A stretch of 64,000 nt of DNA from Crenobacter cavernae. GTDB taxonomy: Bacteria; Pseudomonadota; Gammaproteobacteria; Burkholderiales; Chromobacteriaceae. Numbering within the stretch: the stretch's first letter is position 1; every line of letters begins with the position of its first letter. The translations under genes and the position numbers were made by a program. The stretch is taken from the NCBI RefSeq assembly GCF_003355495.1, contig NZ_CP031337.1, positions 1,741,001 to 1,805,000 of the forward strand, in the 5' to 3' direction. The notes beneath the pieces are model-generated. The model searched no databases and was not told the DNA's origin. It saw only the letters and a list, made by a program, of their open reading frames with translations. Of this stretch, positions 9,731 to 18,421 are shown one piece after another.

Positions 9731-12295
9731 TTACAAACGCGCGGCTTGGCTCAATTCGTACAACAAGGCGTGCGCTTCGCGCGGACTCATGCCATCTACA
9801 TCAAGTTCGGCCAACCTTTCTACGAGCGGATCCGGCTCGGCCTCTGCCGGCGCGCTGTTCAGCGCGGCGACGAACAGGTCCGGCTGGCGGCTGGCGGCCG
9901 CCGACTGGTTCTCCAGCTCCGTCAGGTGCTTCTTCGCCTCGCGGATCACCCTGGCCGGCACGCCGGCGAGGCCCGCGACCGCGAGGCCGTAGCTCTGGCT
10001 GGCCGGACCGTCCTCGACATGATGCAGGAAGACGATGCTGTCGCGGTGCTCGACCGCGCTCAAATGCACGTTGGCGACCTGCGCGAACTCCTCGGCCAAC
10101 CTCGTCAGCTCGAAGTAGTGCGTCGCGAACAGCGTGTACGCGCGGCTCTTGTCGATCAGCGCGCGGGCGATCGCCCACGCCAGCGCCAGACCGTCGAAGG
10201 TCGACGTGCCGCGGCCGACCTCGTCCATCAGCACCAAGCTACGGTCGGTCGCGTTGTTGAGGATATTGGCGGTTTCCGTCATCTCGACCATGAAGGTCGA
10301 ACGCCCGCCGGCCAGGTCGTCGCTCGCGCCGATGCGGGTGAAGATGCGGTCGACCTCGCCGATCACCGCGCGCGTCGCCGGCACGAAGCTGCCTACGTGC
10401 GCCAACAGCGTGATCAGCGCGACCTGGCGCATATACGTCGATTTACCGCCCATGTTAGGGCCGGTGATCAAGAGCAGCTTGCGTTGCTCGGACATGACGA
10501 CGTCGTTGGCGATGAAGCGCTCGACCTGCGCCTCGACCACCGGGTGGCGGCCGCCTTCGATGTTCAGTTCGATACCCGGCACGAACTCGGGCTCTGCGTA
10601 AGCTAGCGTATCGGCGCGCTCGGCCAACGTCGCGAGCACGTCGAGGCTCGCCGCCGCCTGCGCGATCAGCTTCAGTTCGGCGATGTGCGGCGCCAGTTGA
10701 TCCAGCACCGCTTCGTACAACTGCTTTTCCAGCGCAAGCGCCCTGTCGTTGGCCGACAGCGCCTTGTCCTCGAATTCCTTCAGTTCCGGCGTGAGATAGC
10801 GCTCGACGTTCTTAAGCGTCTGGCGACGGCGGTAGTCGTCGGGCACCTTGTCGGCCTGCGCCTTCGTCACTTCGATGTAGAAGCCGTGCACCTTGTTGTA
10901 CTCGACCTTCAGCGTGCTGATGCCGGTGCGCGCCTTCTCGCGCGCCTCGAGTTCGAGCAGGAAGCTGCCGCAGTCGCGCTGGATCGCGCGCAGCTCGTCG
11001 AGTCGGGCGTTGTAGCCCTCGGCGATCACGCCGCCGTCGCGCAGGAAGGTCGCCGGTTCCGGATCGATCGCGACGGAAAGGAGGCTTGCTACCGGCGAGT
11101 CGTCGGGCAGGCAATGCGCCAGTTGCTGCAACAGCGGGCTGTCGAGGCCGGCGACCGGCGCTTTCAGCGCGGCAAGTTGGCCGAGGCTGTCGCGCAGCGC
11201 CGACAGGTCGCGCGGGCGCGCGGTACGCAGCGCGACGCGCGCGGTGATGCGCTCGACGTCGGCGACCTCGGCCAAGCTTTGCCTGACATCGTCGTAGCCG
11301 GCCAAGAGCGCGCGCACCGCCTCGAGCCGCTCGGCGATCTTCTGGTGCGAGCGCAGCGGGTGGTGCAGCCAGTGGCCGAGCGCGCGGCTGCCCATGCTGG
11401 TCGCGCAGGTGTCGAGCAGGGAGAACAGCGTCGGGCTCGCCTCGCCACGTATCGTTTCGGTGATTTCGAGGTTGCGGCGCGTCGCCGCGTCGAGCTGGAT
11501 GTGGCTGTCGCGGCTCTCGATCGCGAGGCTCGCGATATGGCCGGGGTGCGTGCCCTGCGTCGCGAGCACGTAGTCGAGCAGCGCGCCCGCCGCGCCGATC
11601 GCGACCGGCAGGCCATCGGCGCCGAAGCCGGCGAGGTCGCGCGTGCCGAAGTGGCGCGTCAGCGTCGCCGTCGATGACTCGGCGTCGAACTGCCACGCCG
11701 GGCGCTTCTGGCAGGGAATCGACAGCGTGTCGACCAGCGCGGCGATGCCGTCGTCGGGCAGCAGCAGTTCGGCCGGCTTCAGGCGTTCGAGTTCGCTGGC
11801 GAGGTCGTCGACGCGCGTCTGCGACACGCGGAATTCGCCGCTGGCGAGCGAGATCCACGCGAGGCCCAGCACACCCTTGACCGCGTTGACGGCGAGGATG
11901 CGGTTGTCGCGCTTGTCGTCGAGCAGCGCCGCGTCGGTCAGCGTGCCCGGCGTGACGATGCGCGCCACCTTGCGTTCGACCGGACCCTTGCTCGTCGCCG
12001 GGTCGCCGATCTGTTCGACGATGGCGACCGATTCGCCGAGCTTCACCAGGCGCGCCAGATAGCCTTCGGCCGCGTGGTAGGGCACGCCGGCCATCTTGAT
12101 CGGGATGCCGGCGCTGCTGCCGCGCATGGTCAACGTGATGTCGAGGAGGCGCGCGGCGCGTTCGGCGTCTTCGAAGAACAGTTCATAGAAGTCGCCCATT
12201 CGGTAGAACAGCAGCTTGTCCATGTGCTCGCGCTTGAGCGCGAGGTACTGCTGCATCATCGGCGTGTGCTTCACTTCGGGCGGTGCGGCGGTCAC
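9731..12295 (-). CDS. mutS: MutS, DNA mismatch repair ATPase
   Basis: This protein of about 854 residues is full-length MutS. The mismatch-binding domain opens with HTPMMQQYLALKREH and contains the DFYELFFEDAE segment (Phe-x-Glu class). The ABC ATPase has Walker A GPNMGGKSTYMRQ (around residue 610), the Walker B region SLVLMDEVGRGTSTFDG and ATHYFELT. It recognises mismatches and recruits MutL. The GTG at 12295 is preferred because AGGAAAGAGA precedes it; an in-frame TTG at 12334 would add 13 residues. Confidence 0.96.
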   Translation of the reverse strand: MTAAPPEVKHTPMMQQYLALKREHMDKLLFYRMGDFYELFFEDAERAARLLDITLTMRGSSAGIPIKMAGVPYHAAEGYLARLVKLGESVAIVEQIGDPATSKGPVERKVARIVTPGTLTDAALLDDKRDNRILAVNAVKGVLGLAWISLASGEFRVSQTRVDDLASELERLKPAELLLPDDGIAALVDTLSIPCQKRPAWQFDAESSTATLTRHFGTRDLAGFGADGLPVAIGAAGALLDYVLATQGTHPGHIASLAIESRDSHIQLDAATRRNLEITETIRGEASPTLFSLLDTCATSMGSRALGHWLHHPLRSHQKIAERLEAVRALLAGYDDVRQSLAEVADVERITARVALRTARPRDLSALRDSLGQLAALKAPVAGLDSPLLQQLAHCLPDDSPVASLLSVAIDPEPATFLRDGGVIAEGYNARLDELRAIQRDCGSFLLELEAREKARTGISTLKVEYNKVHGFYIEVTKAQADKVPDDYRRRQTLKNVERYLTPELKEFEDKALSANDRALALEKQLYEAVLDQLAPHIAELKLIAQAAASLDVLATLAERADTLAYAEPEFVPGIELNIEGGRHPVVEAQVERFIANDVVMSEQRKLLLITGPNMGGKSTYMRQVALITLLAHVGSFVPATRAVIGEVDRIFTRIGASDDLAGGRSTFMVEMTETANILNNATDRSLVLMDEVGRGTSTFDGLALAWAIARALIDKSRAYTLFATHYFELTRLAEEFAQVANVHLSAVEHRDSIVFLHHVEDGPASQSYGLAVAGLAGVPARVIREAKKHLTELENQSAAASRQPDLFVAALNSAPAEAEPDPLVERLAELDVDGMSPREAHALLYELSQAARL

Positions 12296-12335
12296 GGATA
12301 CGTCTCTTTCCTGTTGCCGGAACAAAAACTCCAAT

Positions 12336-12670
12336 TATCCCGCGAAACGGCGCCCATCGTGCGGCTTTCGCGGAGGGCGGGGCAGGTGGGCACGAGTCGG
12401 AAGGGTACCGGGGGTGGGGCTCTATTGCTCCTCGCAGTTTTATGAGAAATTTCATATATTGATGTCATCGGCGCTGACAATAGAATAAAAAAGCCATATT
12501 AAAAGGCATAACTATAGTAAATAATTTCCGATAGTCAATGGTTTTTGGTGGCGACGAGTTTCATTCGCCTTGCCTGTGGCCTCTGCAGTGGGGCGAGGTG
12601 CTGGCGTGTAAAAGCGCCTCCAGTGAGTCTCTGGCCTCCGGGTCTGCAACTTCATGAGGGAAATGGGAGG
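12336..12670. other. AT-rich intergenic region upstream of fapF
   Basis: This 335-base stretch separates mutS from the fap island. Base composition drops sharply to AT-rich around 12440-12540. A 61-codon frame here overlaps the sigma-54 promoter and looks accidental. No terminator, repeat or IS end was found. Confidence 0.5.
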
Positions 12671-12686
12671 TGGCAAGCTTTTTGCG
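12671..12686 (+). promoter_or_regulatory. Sigma-54 promoter (-24/-12) for fapF and the activator gene
   Basis: TGGCAAGCTTTTTGCG matches the sigma-54 consensus TGGCACGNNNNTTGCW at all but two informative positions, with the essential GG and GC at the right spacing. It points toward fapF, giving a leader of about 100 nt. A second such promoter precedes fapA, and the activator encoded in this unit is of the sigma-54 type. Confidence 0.75.
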
Positions 12687-12795
12687 GCATTAAAGGTGGG
12701 CACGTCGAGTGGCTTGAGGTAAGTAGCTAATAAATCGAATGGCTTGTGGTTATGACGCCAGGGTTATCTATTAAACATGGTGGGTCGGGGGGGGT

Positions 12796-14097
12796 ATGGC
12801 TTACTTTGGAAATGTGGCGAGGGTTGTTCCGTTTTACGCATTCGTGGCGGCAAATGGATTGATTTTTTTGGGGTGGCCTATTTATGCAAGCGGAAAAACG
12901 GTTAAGCAGATGGAGCGGGAAGTTTCTCTGCTCGCGGAGAAGAATCGACAGCAAGAGCTACGCTTGAATAGGTTGGAGCAGGAGTTGATGCGTTTAACCG
13001 CAGGTGGCGCGCAGAAGAGCCTGATTAAAGCGCCCGCGCCGGTTGCCGTTGCATCAGTCCAGCCGCCAGTCAAAAATGCCTCAAGAGCACAGTTCATTGT
13101 TGCAGGGGAAAGCGCAAGCTCAAATCCTGAGGCTAATCAGGTGCGTCAGAGTGTTGAGGATATCTATCAGGAAGCGAGTGGATTTTTTTCTGGAACAAAA
13201 TTTTCTATCGAACCCGGATTGACATACACCCATTACGATACACGAGAGTTGCGGCTCAACGGTTTTTTGGCCCTTGATTCCATTTTTTTGGGCAGCATCA
13301 ATCTGGATCGCTTGAAAAGCGATAGTTATACCTTTGATTTGACCACCCGTCTCTCTCCCTCTCCCCGCTGGCAATTCGATCTGAATGTGCCGTTCGTGGC
13401 GAGAGATACCACCTATTTCTCCGGTGGGGTGGGCGGTGCCTCTTCACGCATATCTCAAGCTTCGGTCAATCAAGGGCCGAGGCTGGGGGATATAAGTTTT
13501 GGCGTGTCTTACAAGCTGCTCAAGGAGACGGCTGATAATCCCGATATGGTTGTGAGTCTGCGTGCAAGAGCGCCAACGGGAAAGGAGCCCTACGGTATAA
13601 AGCTTAATACGGTACCGGGTAACGATAATCTGAGCATTCCCGACGAACTGCCAACGGGTAGCGGAATCTGGTCGATGTCGGCCGGTATGTCGTTCGTCAA
13701 GACGGTGGATCCTGCGGTGCTGTTTGCAAGTATTGGCTACACCCATAATAGAAAGCAGCATTTCGATGATATCAGCGCGACGCGCGGAGTCGTTCAGCCG
13801 GGGGTCATTAAACTGGGAAATAGCTGGCAGTTCGGCGCCGGCTTTGCCTTTGCCCTCAGTGAAAAGCTTAGCCTGGGAATGTCGTACTCACTGCAGAGGG
13901 CATCTTCTGCTCGCGTAAAGGGTGATGGTGGCGAGTTTTCGGTGGTGACAGGGAGCGATGCCAATGCCGCAACGATGAATCTTGGCCTGACTTATGCTGT
14001 TTCCAAAAAACTGTCTATTGTTCCCAACCTCGCTACCGGATTGACGCCGGATGCGCCCGACTATTCTGTTTCCATCAAGTTCCCGTATGCATTCTGA
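12796..14097 (+). CDS. FapF-like outer-membrane amyloid secretion pore
   Basis: The 433-residue protein has the layout of FapF. A hydrophobic N-terminal segment (about 10-32) is followed by a coiled coil (about 34-70: KQMEREVSLLAEKNRQQELR), an Ala/Pro/Ser-rich linker, and then alternating beta strands from about 130 to a final aromatic residue (KFPYAF), as in BAM-inserted barrels. In Pseudomonas FapF is the trimeric channel that exports FapB/FapC. It is followed 11 bases later by the sigma-54 activator gene. Eight G residues sit directly before the ATG. Assignment rests on architecture and the nearby fapA-E series, so moderate confidence. Confidence 0.75.
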   Translation: MAYFGNVARVVPFYAFVAANGLIFLGWPIYASGKTVKQMEREVSLLAEKNRQQELRLNRLEQELMRLTAGGAQKSLIKAPAPVAVASVQPPVKNASRAQFIVAGESASSNPEANQVRQSVEDIYQEASGFFSGTKFSIEPGLTYTHYDTRELRLNGFLALDSIFLGSINLDRLKSDSYTFDLTTRLSPSPRWQFDLNVPFVARDTTYFSGGVGGASSRISQASVNQGPRLGDISFGVSYKLLKETADNPDMVVSLRARAPTGKEPYGIKLNTVPGNDNLSIPDELPTGSGIWSMSAGMSFVKTVDPAVLFASIGYTHNRKQHFDDISATRGVVQPGVIKLGNSWQFGAGFAFALSEKLSLGMSYSLQRASSARVKGDGGEFSVVTGSDANAATMNLGLTYAVSKKLSIVPNLATGLTPDAPDYSVSIKFPYAF

Positions 14098-14108
14098 GGA
14101 GCCGGATC

Positions 14109-15455
14109 ATGATCTCTCCGCGCCAACTTGTAGTGGTAGGGGGAAACTCTCAAGAGCTTGCGCCGGTATTGTCCTGCATAAAGCAGGAGGGGTGGTCGAT
14201 AGTGAATGTGGCTGAGGTTCGTCAGCTGTCGACGTCCCGGATGGTCCGTCAGGCGACCGTCGGCTTGATCTTTGCCGAGGATGGCCGTTTCGAGCGGAGT
14301 TTACGTTCGCTATCCAGCGTTGTGGCACAACTGGATATGGAGTGGATTGTCGTACTAAATCGCATTTTACTCACCAAAAGCAATGTGCAGCATTTTGTAT
14401 CGGAATTGTGCTACGACTATCATTGCCGACCAATTGAAATGCAACGGTTATCGGTGATGCTGGGGCATGCCCATGGTAAGGTCATGATGCGACGTGGTTT
14501 GGCAGCTGCGGAAGTTATCCATCATGATCGAATCATCGGCGATCATCCGCTGATGCAGCAGCTTAAAAGTGACATTCTTAAACTGGCCCGGACCGAAGTC
14601 AATGTTTTGATTACTGGAGAGAGTGGGACGGGAAAGGAGCTAGTGGCACAGACCTTGCACAGCCACTCGTCGCGAGCAGACAAGCCTTTTCAGGCTATCA
14701 ACTGCGGTGGGTTGCCTGGAAGTTTAGTCCAGACTGAATTATTTGGTCATGAGAAAGGTGCGTTTACGGGGGCGCAGGACAGGCGTTTAGGGCGTATTGA
14801 AGTTGCAGATGGCGGGGCGGTTTTTCTTGATGAAATTGGCGATATGGCGATCGAGGCTCAGGCGAACCTGTTGCGTTTTCTCCAAGAGGGCACAATAGAC
14901 CGTGTAGGGTCTAGTAAAGCGATCGATATCGATGTAAGGGTCATCTCTGCAACGCATGTCAATCTTCCTCAAGCCGTGGCGAGTGGGCATTTTCGGGAAG
15001 ACTTGTTCTACCGCTTGAATGTTTGTCACCTTCATACCCCTTCTCTTCGGGAGCGGCTCACCGATATATTGCCGATTTCTCGGTATCTTATAGAATGTCA
15101 TGCAGATAAATTGGGGGTGCCGAAAAAGCGCTTTTCGGCTGAGGCAGCTCAGGCACTGACAAACCATCATTGGCCAGGAAACGTGAGGGAATTGTCGAAC
15201 AGGGTTTGTCAAGGGTTGGTGATGGCAAGTGGGCGTTATATAAAACCTGCCGACATGAACTTGAGCCATGTTTCGAGTGGGCCAGAAAGCCGGCTGTTGT
15301 CGATAGATGAGGCGAAGGACAAGGCTGAAAAAGAGGCTCTAGAAATGGCAATTGGATTGTATAATGGGAATAATTCTCAAGCCGCACGAATTTTAGGCGT
15401 ATCGCGTGCAACTTTTTATCGATTATTGAGAAAGCATCAGTTGGCGGACGTTTGA
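14109..15455 (+). CDS. Sigma-54-dependent transcriptional activator, VpsR-like (NtrC family)
   Basis: The 448-residue protein has three parts. The N-terminal receiver-like domain (1-about 125) lacks an obvious phosphorylatable Asp pocket, as in VpsR-type regulators. The AAA+ domain has Walker A GESGTGKE (170-177), the sigma-54-contacting GAFTGA loop (217-222), Walker B GGAVFLDEIGD (235-245) and FREDLFYRLNV. A Fis-type helix-turn-helix lies at about 418-440 (NNSQAARILGVSRATFYRLL). It probably activates the two sigma-54 promoters flanking this island, which is an inference from position. Codon use is AT-richer than in the housekeeping genes. Confidence 0.92.
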   Translation: MISPRQLVVVGGNSQELAPVLSCIKQEGWSIVNVAEVRQLSTSRMVRQATVGLIFAEDGRFERSLRSLSSVVAQLDMEWIVVLNRILLTKSNVQHFVSELCYDYHCRPIEMQRLSVMLGHAHGKVMMRRGLAAAEVIHHDRIIGDHPLMQQLKSDILKLARTEVNVLITGESGTGKELVAQTLHSHSSRADKPFQAINCGGLPGSLVQTELFGHEKGAFTGAQDRRLGRIEVADGGAVFLDEIGDMAIEAQANLLRFLQEGTIDRVGSSKAIDIDVRVISATHVNLPQAVASGHFREDLFYRLNVCHLHTPSLRERLTDILPISRYLIECHADKLGVPKKRFSAEAAQALTNHHWPGNVRELSNRVCQGLVMASGRYIKPADMNLSHVSSGPESRLLSIDEAKDKAEKEALEMAIGLYNGNNSQAARILGVSRATFYRLLRKHQLADV

Positions 15456-15645
15456 TGTGGTTTGAAAGAAAGCGGAAAGATAAATTGTGAAGGGCGTGTA
15501 ATACTCCAGGCGATCATTACCCAGATCGTGTCGAACTGCTGAAAAGCCCATGCTGCAAGCGATGATCCGTGGGCAGGTCAGCGTGGAAAGTGAGATCCAT
15601 TTCGAACGGGCTGTCCGGCTACGACGGGCGGTCGACGTCGGTTAG
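15456..15645. other. Spacer between the activator and the truncated fapD copy
   Basis: No gene is supported here. The base composition returns to GC-rich at about 15530, so the boundary of the duplicated fap segment is near 15650. A short + strand frame at 15551-15643 could be a fragment of some other gene but I do not recognise it. Confidence 0.4.
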
Positions 15646-15894
15646 TCAAGCATCGGCCTCGGTCAGTTTCTTGCCGAAGGCGAAGTTCAGCAAGGTTCCC
15701 AGTGCGGCCGCGCCGCAGCTGAAGTCGGTTTTCTGTTCGATCACGTTGGCAAAGCGCGCTTCCCTGAGGCTCGTCACGCGCATGGTCGGCGCCGCGTCGC
15801 CGGTAAAGGCCGGCACCATCAGGCTGGCCGCCTGGGATGGTGCGAAGCAGGCGAAAGCCAATGCGGCAAACAGGGAGCGGGTCGCGGTGTTCAT
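15646..15894 (-). pseudogene. Truncated duplicate of fapD (N-terminal fragment)
   Basis: The first 75 or so residues are identical to the intact fapD at 17680-18372, including the signal peptide and the catalytic-Cys segment (TDFSCGAAALGTLL). The frame then diverges (KKLTEADA against KTLTESDV) and stops. It lacks the His and Asp of the C39 triad and two thirds of the domain, so it cannot be an active peptidase. The divergent end resembles another fapD allele rather than random sequence. Confidence 0.85.
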
Positions 15895-15902
15895 GGCCAA
15901 AA

Positions 15903-15924
15903 GGGGGCGGGTTGCCCCGCCCCC
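15903..15924 (-). terminator. Intercistronic hairpin after fapC copy 1
   Basis: GGGGGCGGG, a TTG loop and CCCCGCCCCC form a very GC-rich hairpin. On the minus strand it is followed by only TTTTGG, so it may act as a partial terminator or 3' stabiliser of the fapC message rather than a full stop. It is identical in the second copy. Confidence 0.6.
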
Positions 15925-15943
15925 ATTTCCTTAGGTGGGTTGA

Positions 15944-16741
15944 TCAGTCGCCGGCTCTGGCGATCGACAGCGTGTTGACCTGCTGGTTGCCGATGCCGGC
16001 CGCGAGGTTGACGCCGACGTTGCCTTCGATGTCGTTGACCGAGTCGGACAGCGAAGCGCTCGTCGCGCTGCCCCACCAGCCAGAGTCGCTGTCGACTTCG
16101 TTGTCGGCGTTCATCTGGAAGCCGGTGCTGGAGGCGGAAGCCAGCACACCCTCGTCGGCGACGGCGATGGCGAGGTCGTTCTTCTGCTGGTTGCCGATGC
16201 CGGCCGCGACGTTCAGGCCGACGTTGCCTTCGATGTCTTCAACAGACTCTTCCACGTCGGCGTCCATGGCCGAGTAGTCGGTATCGATCTCATTGTCCTC
16301 GTTGAGCTGCTCGAAGGCGGTGGTGGCGCGCACGGCGGCGTCTTCCGCGTCGTCGAGGCTGGCGATCGCCACATTGTTGGCCTGCTGGTTGAACACGCCG
16401 GCCGCCACGTTCACGCCGGCGTTGCCCTCGATGTCGGTCACGCTCTCTTCTACGTCCGCCTCGTACGAAACTTCGGTATCCACCTCGTTATCCAGGTTTT
16501 TCTGCACGTCATGGGTGCTGGCGTTGGCCAGGCTTTCGAGTTCCGGGTCGAACTCGGCTTCTACTTCGACCTCTACCGAATACTCTTCCTCGTAGGAGAA
16601 ATCGTTGTCGAGGGAGGTGCTGATCTCCATCTCGTTTTCGAGTGTGTTCTCCAATTCCGTGCCATTGTCGTTTGCGTATGTCATCGACATGGCGGCGCTC
16701 AGGGCGAGGAAGATGGCGGTTTTTTGCAGCTTAGCGATCAT
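15944..16741 (-). CDS. FapC-like amyloid subunit, copy 1
   Basis: This 265-residue secreted protein has a signal peptide (1-23, ending TYA), a strongly acidic region (30-70) and three imperfect repeats at 103-127, 169-193 and 237-261 of the form DIEGNxGVNVAAGxxNQQxN. Each repeat is preceded by an LN/DNEVD-type stretch. Gly/Asn/Gln repeats of this kind are the amyloid-forming units of Fap fibrils, where FapC is the major subunit. I see no cysteine, whereas Pseudomonas FapC carries a CxxC. Start at 16741 has a strong AAGGAG site. It is identical to the copy at 18422-19219. Confidence 0.85.
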   Translation of the reverse strand: MIAKLQKTAIFLALSAAMSMTYANDNGTELENTLENEMEISTSLDNDFSYEEEYSVEVEVEAEFDPELESLANASTHDVQKNLDNEVDTEVSYEADVEESVTDIEGNAGVNVAAGVFNQQANNVAIASLDDAEDAAVRATTAFEQLNEDNEIDTDYSAMDADVEESVEDIEGNVGLNVAAGIGNQQKNDLAIAVADEGVLASASSTGFQMNADNEVDSDSGWWGSATSASLSDSVNDIEGNVGVNLAAGIGNQQVNTLSIARAGD

Positions 16742-16954
16742 GATCGTTCTCCTTTTTGGGATAAATGCGGCACCGGAATGCCGCTTCACTACGGCTACTG
16801 CGGGAACTGCGACTACACCTGCAACGCGATCGATACCAAAGCCTCTTCCGCACGCTACTGTTTCACCTGTGGGGGAGGCCATTTTGGCCCTCTTTGCTAC
16901 CCAAGCCCCTTTGTACGTCAATACGTAATGAGAGCAGCGTCGTTTTATAAGCTT

Positions 16955-17652
16955 TCATCTCATTCCGGTTAGCATGGAGTGGTAACTTTGCATGGCAAGT
17001 TGTTGCTGCGTGGAAAGGTCTGGGCGTACGCCGATCTGGATTTGCAGCGAGTTTTCGACGGCCATGTTATTCCCCTGGATGCGCGTGAACTGAAGAACCT
17101 GACCCTGGCCGATGTTCTGGAAGCTATTTCCCGCGGCGCCCTTGTTGATTTCGATGCGTAGCTGGTTGTCGTGCAGCGTCACTCCCGCCATGCCGGCGTT
17201 GGCCTCCTGCCAGTTCGGCCCGGGCGCAGTCGGTGCGGCAGTATTGACTGGCTGCGTGCTGACCAGAATGTCGGCCGAGTTGTTGCTCGTATTGGCACTG
17301 CCCGCAATCTGGTTGACTTGGCCTACACCCTGGACCGACATCAGGCCTTGGGGGGGCGGGAAGATGCCGTTTGTGCGGTGGCGGCGTCGAGCCGGTACGC
17401 TGTCAGGTTGGGTGTAAAGCCGGGCGCGCCGCTTAATACGGCGGCTACGCCATTCTTGCTTCCATCCGGGGAAGTCCAGGTGCTTACGAGCTGGATGCCG
17501 AAGTTCACGATCTGTCCGGCGTCCAGGTAGCGGCCGCGTTGCTCTCCCAGTACGTTGTCGGCGACATACGCCAAGCTTGTCTGGGCCTGGACTGTTCCGA
17601 TACTGCAGCCCAGCGCAAGCGTAATGAGGCAGGTGTTAAGTCGAGTCTTCAT
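16955..17652 (-). CDS. FapE-like protein, split by a frameshift in a C7 run
   Basis: Two adjoining frames together make about 232 residues. The first (17652-17341) starts with a signal peptide, MKTRLNTCLITLALGCSIGT, and runs 103 residues. The second (17341-16955) starts SVQGVGQVNQIAGSANTSNN and runs 128. They meet at seven C's (minus strand; 17350-17356). One extra C would join them as RPPPQGLMSVQGVGQVNQ. Size, signal peptide, Gly/Asn/Gln motif and position after fapD fit FapE, a minor secreted fibre component. The break may be a sequencing error, a mutation or slippage-based switching. Confidence 0.65.
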
Positions 17653-17679
17653 GATGGACTCCCGGTCTTACACATCTGT

Positions 17680-18372
17680 TCAGAAAAAATCGCTGTGGCT
17701 AAATCCATATTCGAGCAGCTCGGCTTCCTGCGCCGGGTAGGCTTCATTGACCGTATTTCGCGCCGACAATACGGATGGGATTGTCCGCAAGGGGGTATTT
17801 AGCCGATACCCCGGGCCGGCGACGGCGAGCAGAATGCCGTTCCATTGTTTGTTGAATTGTTCGGTCGGAATGGTGCGGTTTCCCATGGCCGGGTCGGCGA
17901 TATAGGTTTTTTCCGGCGTGTAGCGCCGTATAACGACGAAATGCCTGTATCCATCGACGTTCAGCAGCACGATGGCGGGTATTTTGAGTGCCAGCATTTT
18001 TTCCGGACCGGCGGCGAAGCCGGAGGCGCGAAGGCCGAGCCGCTGGACGTAGCGTTTCATATCCAGCAAGGAAAACCCCATCTTGTGCACGGCAGCCTGG
18101 TCGGCACCTATCATCATTCCGGCAATCACGTCGCTTTCGGTCAGCGTCTTGCCGAAGGCGAAGTTCAGCAAGGTTCCCAGTGCGGCCGCGCCGCAGCTGA
18201 AGTCGGTTTTCTGTTCGATCACGTTGGCAAAGCGCGCTTCCCTGAGGCTCGTCACGCGCATGGTCGGCGCCGCGTCGCCGGTAAAGGCCGGCACCATCAG
18301 GCTGGCCGCCTGGGATGGTGCGAAGCAGGCGAAAGCCAATGCGGCAAACAGGGAGCGGGTCGCGGTGTTCAT
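17680..18372 (-). CDS. FapD-like C39-family cysteine peptidase
   Basis: The 230-residue exported protein has a signal peptide (about 1-22, ending in QAAS) and a C39 (bacteriocin-processing type) peptidase domain. The catalytic Cys is in TDFSCGAAALGTLLNFAF, the His in DGYRHFVVIRRY and the Asp in TYIADPAMGNRTI. FapD is required for Fap biogenesis in Pseudomonas. The ATG at 18372 is used because the alternative two codons upstream is TTG. No Shine-Dalgarno is visible: the region before the start is occupied by the GC-rich hairpin. The gene ends 27 bases before fapE. Confidence 0.88.
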   Translation of the reverse strand: MNTATRSLFAALAFACFAPSQAASLMVPAFTGDAAPTMRVTSLREARFANVIEQKTDFSCGAAALGTLLNFAFGKTLTESDVIAGMMIGADQAAVHKMGFSLLDMKRYVQRLGLRASGFAAGPEKMLALKIPAIVLLNVDGYRHFVVIRRYTPEKTYIADPAMGNRTIPTEQFNKQWNGILLAVAGPGYRLNTPLRTIPSVLSARNTVNEAYPAQEAELLEYGFSHSDFF

Positions 18373-18380
18373 GGCCAAAA

Positions 18381-18402
18381 GGGGGCGGGTTGCCCCGCCC
18401 CC
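18381..18402 (-). terminator. Intercistronic hairpin between fapC and fapD
   Basis: Same GGGGGCGGG/CCCCGCCCCC hairpin as in the left copy. It separates the fapC stop from the fapD start by about 50 bases and could make fapC expression much higher than that of the genes after it. Confidence 0.6.
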
Positions 18403-18421
18403 ATTTCCTTAGGTGGGTTGA

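Larger units (their letters stand above)
15669..16828. repeat. Left copy of 1.16-kb direct repeat (fapC plus 5' fapD)
   Basis: This segment matches 18147-19306 at a constant offset of 2478 bases, with no difference found by eye. It covers the 5' part of fapD, the intercistronic hairpin, all of fapC and about 87 bases upstream of fapC. It breaks at 15667-15668 on the left and after 16828 on the right. Confidence 0.9.

Noticed and set aside
12545..12730. 61-codon frame upstream of fapF
   Set aside because: It covers the sigma-54 promoter, has no recognisable product and no good ribosome-binding site.
15456..15645. Possible transposase or IS remnant at the edge of the fap repeat
   Set aside because: No terminal inverted repeats, target duplication or recognisable transposase motif could be seen.
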